Source: Yamagishiella unicocca
Lineage: Eukaryota > Chlorophyta > Chlorophyceae > Chlamydomonadales > Volvocaceae
DNA: 64,000 nt
Reading direction: 5' to 3'
Assembly: GCA_003116995.1 (NCBI GenBank)
Contig: BDSL01000001.1
Coordinates: 3,410,001 to 3,474,000, forward strand
Part shown: piece by piece, positions 58,101 through 64,000 of the stretch
Numbering within the stretch: the stretch's first letter is position 1
How the letters are laid out: each line of letters begins with the position of its first letter
Translations under genes and position numbers: made by a program
Notes under the pieces: generated by a model
Databases searched by the model: none
Told to the model about the DNA's origin: nothing
The model's input: only the letters and a program-made list of their open reading frames with translations

Positions 58101-61100
58101 GACGTTCTCTGGTAATGACCGGCTTCCTCACGCATCTGGTCGGTACTCGGGCGGGTCGGGACTGGGACTCCGACTAGGACTGGGACTGGGACCGGACCGC
58201 GATGTCCGCTCTCCCATAGCGAACCAACTCCCACAGTTCTCCTGCTAGCGCCCAAAACCGGTTCTGCGAAAAGTTTACGTGCGTCGCGCGGGGTCCTCGC
58301 TTCCTTTCGTCTCGCCGTAGCCGATATAGCTTAGCCGCCAAAGGTCATATTACGACCTTCGGCTTTCGTATCCCCAACCCAGTTCTCCAGCATGCATCTC
58401 AAAACTTCTGTTTTAAACGGTTTTTTTGGACATCCACGGGTTTCCCTCGAACCCCCTCTCGCAGCGCTCAGCTCCCGACCAAAAAGCGAAAGAAAACACG
58501 CCTACACCGCACTGCCTGTTCCCCCCAACCTCGCCGCACTGCCTGTTCCCCCCAACCTCGCCGCACTGCCTGTTCCCCCCAACCTCGCCGCACTGCCTGT
58601 TCCCCCCAACCTCACCGCACTGCCTGTTCCCCCCAACCTCGCCGCACTGCCTGTTCCCCCCAACCTCGCCTCGAACCTCCCCCCAACCCTCCCCTTAACC
58701 ACCTGCCTGTGCAGCGCCCACCCACCACCACCGGCACTGCCCTGCACCCCTTCCCTCACAAACCCTCTAATCCCGCTTCCCTGTTTCCCCCCCCCGCCGT
58801 CCCCCTCCCTCGTCCCTCCCCGGCCCCCCCGGGTTTCCTTTCGCACACGGGTCTTCCTCGCAACCTCCCGCACATCCCACCAGCCCGCCCCCGCCCCCGC
58901 CCCCACCTGGTCTCGCCCTGGTCGTCGCTGCTGGCCCGCGCCCACAGCGCCAGCCACCACTCGCTTGCCAGAAAGACCGCCTGCCCCGCAAACATGGCCG
59001 CCCAGATGAGCGCCGTGGAGATAAGGCCCAGATGCCGGCAGTAGCTGCCGTACACCCCCCACGACACAGTGCCGGTGACGCGGTCCTCGGACTGCACAAG
59101 CTTGCCTGGGTGGGGGATGGGGGTCGGTGGGGTGGGTAGCAGTACGACAACAATGTATACGGCACGACAGCTCTTTATGTACTTCGCCCGGCTCTCGTAC
59201 ACCGCTGGGCAGGTGGTCGAGGAGGTTGGCGCGTCCAGGATGGCAGCCCTCCCTGGACACAGCCGCCTCCGCCCGACCCCTGCCCCCCCTTTCCAACCGC
59301 AGCCCTCCATCCTCCGCCGCCTCAGCTCTCACACCCGCGGGGTCCTCATCAACCCCCCCCCCTCGCCACCCATTCGCGGATTCGCGGATCCTCCCCCACC
59401 ACACATGCGCCAGCCATTCTACCATGCCATGTAACCGGTTTTTATGGCCCCCACCTGCCGCCACCCGGCCACCACCCCCTTCCCCACCCCGCCCCCTCAC
59501 CCGTGTCTATCCGCTGCAGCGACAGCGACATCGACTTGCCGGCCGACGCCTGATGTTGCAGCTGGCTGCCCAGCCGCCCGCCCCTCGCCCCCGCGCCGAA
59601 GGTGCGGCTCATCGACACCCGATACCGCTCCGCCATCAGGCCGACGCCGGAGGACTTGACCCGCCAGAAGCGACTCACGCCGCCGCCGGCGCCGCCGTCG
59701 CGGCCGCCCGCGAAGGACTCCTTGGACGCCGCCGGCGCCGCCGCCGCCGCCGCCAGGTCGGCCCCGCCGCCTCGCTTAGGAGTGGCAGTAGCAGCAGCAG
59801 CAGCAGCAGCAGTAGCGGTGGCGGCGGCGAAACCCAGGACCACCTCACCCGCCGGCGCAACCGCGTCCCGCGGCGGCTGCGGCTTCGCCGCCCCCTGCGC
59901 CGCCCCCGTCACCAGGTACTTCCCGTCGTGGACTTCATCTTCGCCGTGCAGTACGACAGCGACGTCATCCGACGCGCCGCCCGACGCGCGAGCGGCCGTG
60001 GCGCGCTCGTCGACCGCGCCGCCGCCGCCGTCGCCGCCGCCAGCCGCCGCCGCCGCATTCACATGCCCGCCGGACGACTCGCTGCCCGCCGCGACTGGCT
60101 CTCCCGCTCCGGAACCACCCGCCCCCTCCTTTTCCGCCTTTTCCGCCTCCTTTTCCGCCTTTTCCGCCTTTTCCGCCGCCACATCATCCAGCGCCTCGTC
60201 CACAGTGGCCGCCCCCATGCCGCACTCCGACCCCTCGTCGCCGCCTGCCCCCACGCCGCCATGCCCCGCCGTGAGCTCCGGCAGTCTCAGCGCCGCCACC
60301 TCCCGCCAGCCCGCCAGCGCCAGCATGCGACCCCCCCGGAGCACCAGCACGCGGTCGCACCTGCGGCAGCCAGCAGGGGGCGGGGGGGTTCGAGGGGGCG
60401 GGGGGGGGGTGAGAGGAGAGCCCATGGATCGGCACTGAGTAGGAAGTGGGCCGGGGGGGGGGGTTGCAAGGAAAACACGTGTACGAAAGGAAAACCGTTA
60501 CGGACATACGTTTGGAGATGCATGCTGGAGAACTTGTTTGGGGGAACTAACCGGGGGAGAGGGAGAAGAGTTGCAGCAGCAGCGGCATTAGCATCTCACG
60601 AGGCTTCCTCCGGACTCGAGGGCGAGTACTGCAGCAATGTGGTGTCCAGCCCAACGCAACACCTTTCCCCTCCCCCGGCAGCTGCCGGAGGACCCCCTCT
60701 CCCCCACTAACCCTGGGGACCCCTCTCCCCCCCTTACCCTGAGGACCCCCTCTCCCCGCCTAACCCTGGGGACCCCCTCTCCCCCCTAACCCTGGGGACC
60801 CCCTCTTCCCCCCTTACCCCTACCTGGGCAGGTACTGCCTCTGGTGGGTGACCAGCAGCCGGGTGGCGCCGCACTCGTCCAGCAGGCCGCCGGGGCCGAT
60901 GGCGCGGGAGAAGAGGTCCCGACCGACCCGCGGGTCGACGGCGCTGAGTGGGTCATCCAGCAGCGCCACCGCGGGACGGGCGTAGCAGGTGCGGGCCAGA
61001 GCCACCCGCGCCTTCTGGCCGCCTGCGGAGCCACGGCGAGGACGGGGGCGGAGGCGGGGTGGCGTGAAAACCGTTGACACGTAAAAGACAGGATAATGGG

Positions 61101-63898
61101 CGCATGGTCGGAGGACAGCGAGGATGTGGGCGCATGCTGGAGCATTGGCGGAGGCGGGGGGGGAGGAAGGGGGGAGAGGTTGTTGGGCGGAGGCGGGAGG
61201 GGGTTAGGATGCTGAGCGGAGGGCTTGGGGCGGGAGCTGCGTGTCACGGCCTGAGAGCCACGGCTGGGGCTGGGGCTTCGGCGGGTCTGCAACGAGGGGG
61301 GATGCTAGGTTGCCATTGCATCACGGCGGCAGCACGTCCGTCACTGCATGCACAGGTAAGTCACAGGTACGTCGCTGTGCGCGTCGATCGGGAGTAGTGG
61401 TGGCCGCAGCGTTGCACGAGCACAGGCCTGTGGCGAGCAGTGCTGCCGTACGGTAGGTACGACATGCCTGTACGACACGCGCATGTGCCGTACCTGACAG
61501 GTTGATCCCCCGCTCCCCCAGCTCGGTAGCGTCGCCGAGGGGCAGGGCCGCCAGGTCGTCCGTCAGGCAGCACGCATGTACGACACGGCCGTACCACTGC
61601 TCGTCCCAGAGGGCTCCGAAGACGATGTTCTCCCGGACGCTCCCCGCCACGATCCAGGGCACCTGCGCGGGGGGTGTTGAGGGGAGATCCGTGGGAAGGA
61701 GCTTAACAGCGGGCGGGAAGGGGGCGGGGGAGAGGAGACCCGTGGGGGTTGCTGGGTGCGGGTGGGGGTTTCGCAGTCGACGGTTGTTGCGCTCTGCTAG
61801 AGGTTGTCAGGGGGCTGTGTGTTACTGCGGGGGGGGGATAGGGCCCACCTGGGAGCAGAAGGCCACACGGCCGCATACGACAGGACCGCTGTCGAGCTCG
61901 ATCCCCACGTGACCCTCGCCCTTGGCCTTGGCGGCTGTCTCGCACTGCAGCAGCAGCAGTGGCAGTGGCAGCGGCAGTAGTGGCAGCAGCAGTGGCAGCA
62001 GTGGCAGCAGTGACAGCAGTGGCATCAGTGGCATCAGTGGCAGCAGTGGCAGCAGCATCAGCATCAGCAGCAGTGGCAGCAGCAGCAGTGGCAGCAGCAG
62101 CAGCAGCAGCAGCAGTGGCAGCAGTGGCAGCAGCAGCAGCAGGAGCACCACCGGAGCAACGACAGCGGCGGCACCGGCAGCAAGAGAAACAGCAGCCGCA
62201 CACCACCAGAAGCAACAGCGACAGGAGCAGCGGAGTTCACATCAGACGCAAGAGCTGCCACATCAGCAGCCAAACGGGTACGTGGGGCGGGTCCAGTGGC
62301 CGGTGACGACCACGACGTGACGCGGCAGGGTGCGCCAGGGACAGCCGCAGCTGGAAGGACCGCCAGCTGGGCGCAACCACGAGTCGCCAGCCCCCCTTCA
62401 CCACCTCCTCCCCCCCCACACGCCGTTCTCCAGCATGCATCTCAAAACTTCTGTTTTAAACGGTTTTTTCGGACATCCACGGGTTTCCCTCGAACCCCAC
62501 AGATTTGCCGGTAGTCCGTCCCAGTGCTCCAGCATTCGCCCATAAATTAGGTGTCCGCCGACCATGCGCTAACTATCCTGTCCCTGTCGCGTCAACGGGT
62601 TTTATGCCCCCGCCCCCACCCCCCCCACACACAGACACACACGCATCCCCCACCCTGCTGCCCCCACCTTGGCGCCCGCCCCCAGCGGCTGCAGCTCCCC
62701 CAGCAGCGCTGCCAGCAGCGAGCTCTTGCCGCACCCCACAGCGCCACACACGCCCAGCAGCTCGCCGGGAGCCGCAGAGAAGCGAATGCCGTACAGCGTC
62801 AGGGCGCCGCCGTCGGCGCTGTCCACCCGCTCAACCGCCGCCGCGGCGGCGGCGGCGGCGCGCTTGCCGCCGTCCTTAACCTCACCCTTGCCATCGCCGA
62901 GCGCCGTACCATGCGTGTCCTGCACCCGTACATCGTCGCGGCCAAACGGCCTGGTCCAGTCGTAATCCGCACCCCGCATGGCCACGTGCCCGGGCGGCAG
63001 CCTCCCTGGACCTCCCCGCAGCCCCCCCTCCTGCTCCCCCTTTGCCGCCGCCGCCGCCTCCAGCGATCTCCTTCCGCCCCCCAGCACCATCTCCAAACTC
63101 CGCCGGATGACGCCGGCTGCTGCGTGCGGCCGCTGTGGCTTCTTGTCGCTCGATCGCCGCTGGTCGGCGCCGTCGTGTTCGTGTCCCGGGCGCTGGGGCT
63201 CGGGGGTGGAGAGGAAGGCGTCGATGCGCTGCAGGGAGACGCGCAGCTCGGTGAGGGTTTGTACGGCAAGTACGAAGAAGTTGACCTGGCGGGGGAGGGT
63301 CAAGGGGTTCGAGGGAAACCCGTGGGTCAAGGGGTGGGGGGGGGGGACCCGGGGGTTTGAGAGGTTGGAAAAAAGAGGGTGAGGGTGAGGGGGGGAGGAG
63401 GCGGTGGGACGGGTGCGGATGGGGAGTAAGGTACTCTTCAGAGGTGCGTCAATCGATGTGACGCAGGATGAGGAGACCGGGGGACAGGGGCGACGGCGAT
63501 GGGGAGGGGGCGACGGCGGGGGAGGGGAGACGCGGGGGAGGTGTCGAGCTGCCGGTCTGGCGGGGAGAGGAGGTCGCCTGGGGAGGGAAGGGAGCTGCAC
63601 CACCAACTGCAGTGTAGCCCCCAGAGGCATCCGGGACCTGAGGGTCATGTCACGGGTGCGCTGCTGCAGCACGGCGGCCCAGCACCTCCTGGACGCAGTC
63701 TCCTACGTGAGGCCCCACGGTGCCCCAACCCCCAAGGGCTTTCCTCCAACCACCCACCTTGTACATCCCTCCGGCACCCCCACCGCATCCCGCCCCATCC
63801 CACCCCACCCCATCCCACCCACCATGTACAGTTTGGGCAGGTGCAGCAGCGACAGCGCGTAGAACACGGACGCCACGTTAAGGGAGCCGTTGCGGGCC
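52196..63898 (-). CDS. ABCC/MRP-type ABC transporter, 5'-partial
   Basis: ATP-driven exporter of the ABCC family (typically glutathione or other organic-anion conjugates across the vacuolar or plasma membrane). Minus-strand exons: 63898-63823, 63285-62668, 61944-61849, 61662-61494, 61022-60824, 60360-59501, 59105-58907, 57686-57564, 57194-57135, 56858-56603, 56278-56169, 55795-55702, 55051-54986, 54808-54643, 54364-54153, 53476-53255, 52791-52732 and 52444-52196; about 1,277 residues. Order: end of TMD1 ([13 protein letters not shown]); NBD1 with Walker [20 protein letters not shown], signature [12 protein letters not shown], Walker [22 protein letters not shown]; a 280-residue Ala/Glu-rich linker; TMD2 ([38 protein letters not shown]); NBD2 with [65 protein letters not shown]. 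Both ATP sites look intact. Bases 63899-64000 read as intron; the 5' end is outside the window. Confidence 0.93.
53487..53540 (-). repeat. Intronic repeat family A, reverse copy
   Basis: GGGTTCGAGGAAGACCCGTG, GATGCCCGAAAAATCCG and TTTAGAACAGACG are the reverse complement of the family A right half. It lies beside the exon 53255-53476, in the sense orientation of the minus-strand gene. Confidence 0.8.
55163..55420. repeat. 43-bp minisatellite, 6 copies, ABCC intron
   Basis: Six copies with CGATAACGGTCAGGAGGTGG as marker start 43 bp apart (marker at 55168, 55211, 55254, 55297, 55340, 55383). Very few substitutions separate them. They lie in the intron between exons 55795-55702 and 55051-54986. 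Confidence 0.93.
57473..57557 (+). repeat. Intronic repeat family A copy with small insertion
   Basis: TTCTCCAGCATGCATCTCGA, CTCTAAACGGTTTT, then an inserted AATGTAGG, then GTCGCATCCACGGGTCTTCC. It is antisense to the transporter gene and almost touches the donor side of the exon 57686-57564. Confidence 0.85.
58328..58456 (+). repeat. Intronic repeat family A, near full-length copy
   Basis: AGCTTAGCCGCCAAAGGTCA, CTTTCGTATCCCCAACCCAG, TTCTCCAGCATGCATCTCAA, TTTAAACGGTTTTTTTGGAC and ATCCACGGGTTTCCCTCGAA follow the same order as the copy at 5516-5648, about 53 kb away. It lies in the ABCC intron 57687-58906, antisense to the gene. Confidence 0.88.
58508..58672. repeat. 27-bp minisatellite, 6 copies, ABCC intron
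   Basis: Six copies of a 27-bp unit built on GCACTGCCTGTTCCCCCCAA plus CCTCGCC start every 27 bp from about 58509. It directly follows a family A repeat copy in the same intron. Confidence 0.92.
60483..60535 (-). repeat. Intronic repeat family A, reverse copy
   Basis: ACGAAAGGAAAACCGTTACG, GACATACGTTTGGAGATGCA and TGCTGGAGAAC form the reverse complement of the family core with several changes. It lies in the ABCC intron 60361-60823. Confidence 0.7.
60683..60815. repeat. CT-rich tandem repeat with CCCTAACCCTGG units, about 5 copies
   Basis: Units of roughly 27-30 bp (CCCTCTCCCCCCTAACCCTG followed by GGGACC) lie between a family A copy and the exon 61022-60824, with some variation in the C runs. 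Confidence 0.8.
61940..62160. repeat. CAG/GTG-rich microsatellite at an ABCC exon edge
   Basis: GCAGCAGTGGCAGCAGTG-type triplet repeats begin exactly where the exon 61944-61849 is entered (its acceptor, read on the minus strand, is formed by CTGCTGCAG of the repeat). The exon boundary could therefore slip by one or more triplets. Confidence 0.75.
62426..62498 (+). repeat. Intronic repeat family A, core copy
   Basis: It is nearly identical to the core of 58328-58456: CTCCAGCATGCATCTCAAAA, TTCTGTTTTAAACGG, TTTTTTCGGACATCCACGGG, TTTCCCTCGAACCCC. It lies in the ABCC intron 61945-62667, followed by a diverged family B stretch (about 62500-62620). Confidence 0.88.
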
Positions 63899-64000
63899 CT
63901 ATGTGCGGGATGAGGCGGGGGGCGGGGTCGGGCTGCGTGCGGGTGTCGGGAAGAGCGGGAGGCAAAACACACGGACGGCCAATGAGGCAGTGGCTGCTGC

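Noticed and set aside
1..64000. CRISPR array, prophage, integron or bacterial operon
   Set aside because: Tandem arrays here have no unique spacers of constant length, all genes are intron-rich, and no bacterial signals are present.

Overview
The window looks like nuclear DNA of a green alga of the Chlamydomonas/Volvox group. The evidence is: GC-rich coding sequence; many short exons (often 40-250 nt) joined by GT-AG introns that usually begin GTGAGN or GTGCGN; introns full of mini- and microsatellites; proteins with long Ala, Gly, Gln and Asn runs; TGTAA sites 0.7-0.8 kb after some stop codons; and plant-type protein families. No prokaryotic operon, CRISPR array, rRNA or tRNA was found. I built six gene models by hand from splice-phase continuity plus remembered family homology. 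They have not been checked against transcripts.

Layout. (1) 176-10596, +: the 3' two thirds or so of a BRAHMA-type SWI/SNF chromatin-remodelling ATPase; its 5' end lies left of the window. (2) 10597-14584: intergenic. (3) 14585-26339, +: a 1,520-residue GAF-sensor/TKL protein kinase (kinase A). (4) 26340-30300: intergenic, with several small dispersed repeats. (5) 30301-36961, -: a polytopic membrane protein related to plant At3g27390. (6) 37292-39336, +: a small YCII-domain protein with a probable organelle transit peptide, divergent from (5) across 330 bp. (7) 39838-49717, +: a second GAF/TKL kinase (kinase B), paralogous to A, with its first exons matching A in size or phase. (8) 49718-52195: intergenic between convergent genes. 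(9) 52196-63898 and beyond, -: an ABCC (MRP-type) ABC transporter, from the end of TMD1 to the C-terminus.

How the genes relate. I see no operon-like functional cluster. The one clear relationship is between the two kinases, which share tandem N-terminal sensor regions, an HCD rather than HRD catalytic loop, and a nearly identical stretch running from the helix before the catalytic loop to DFG. They lie about 13 kb apart with two unrelated genes between them.

The most unusual content is in the introns. A dispersed element of about 130 bp, full length in a BRM intron and an ABCC intron, recurs in shortened form in at least seven more introns of three genes and in both orientations. A second short motif family recurs alongside it. 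Many introns carry their own private minisatellite. One kinase B intron holds a long foldback (about 215 bp) with a near-perfect 25-bp inner stem. I found no obviously new multi-gene system; the intronic repeats and the foldback are the best candidates for something undescribed.
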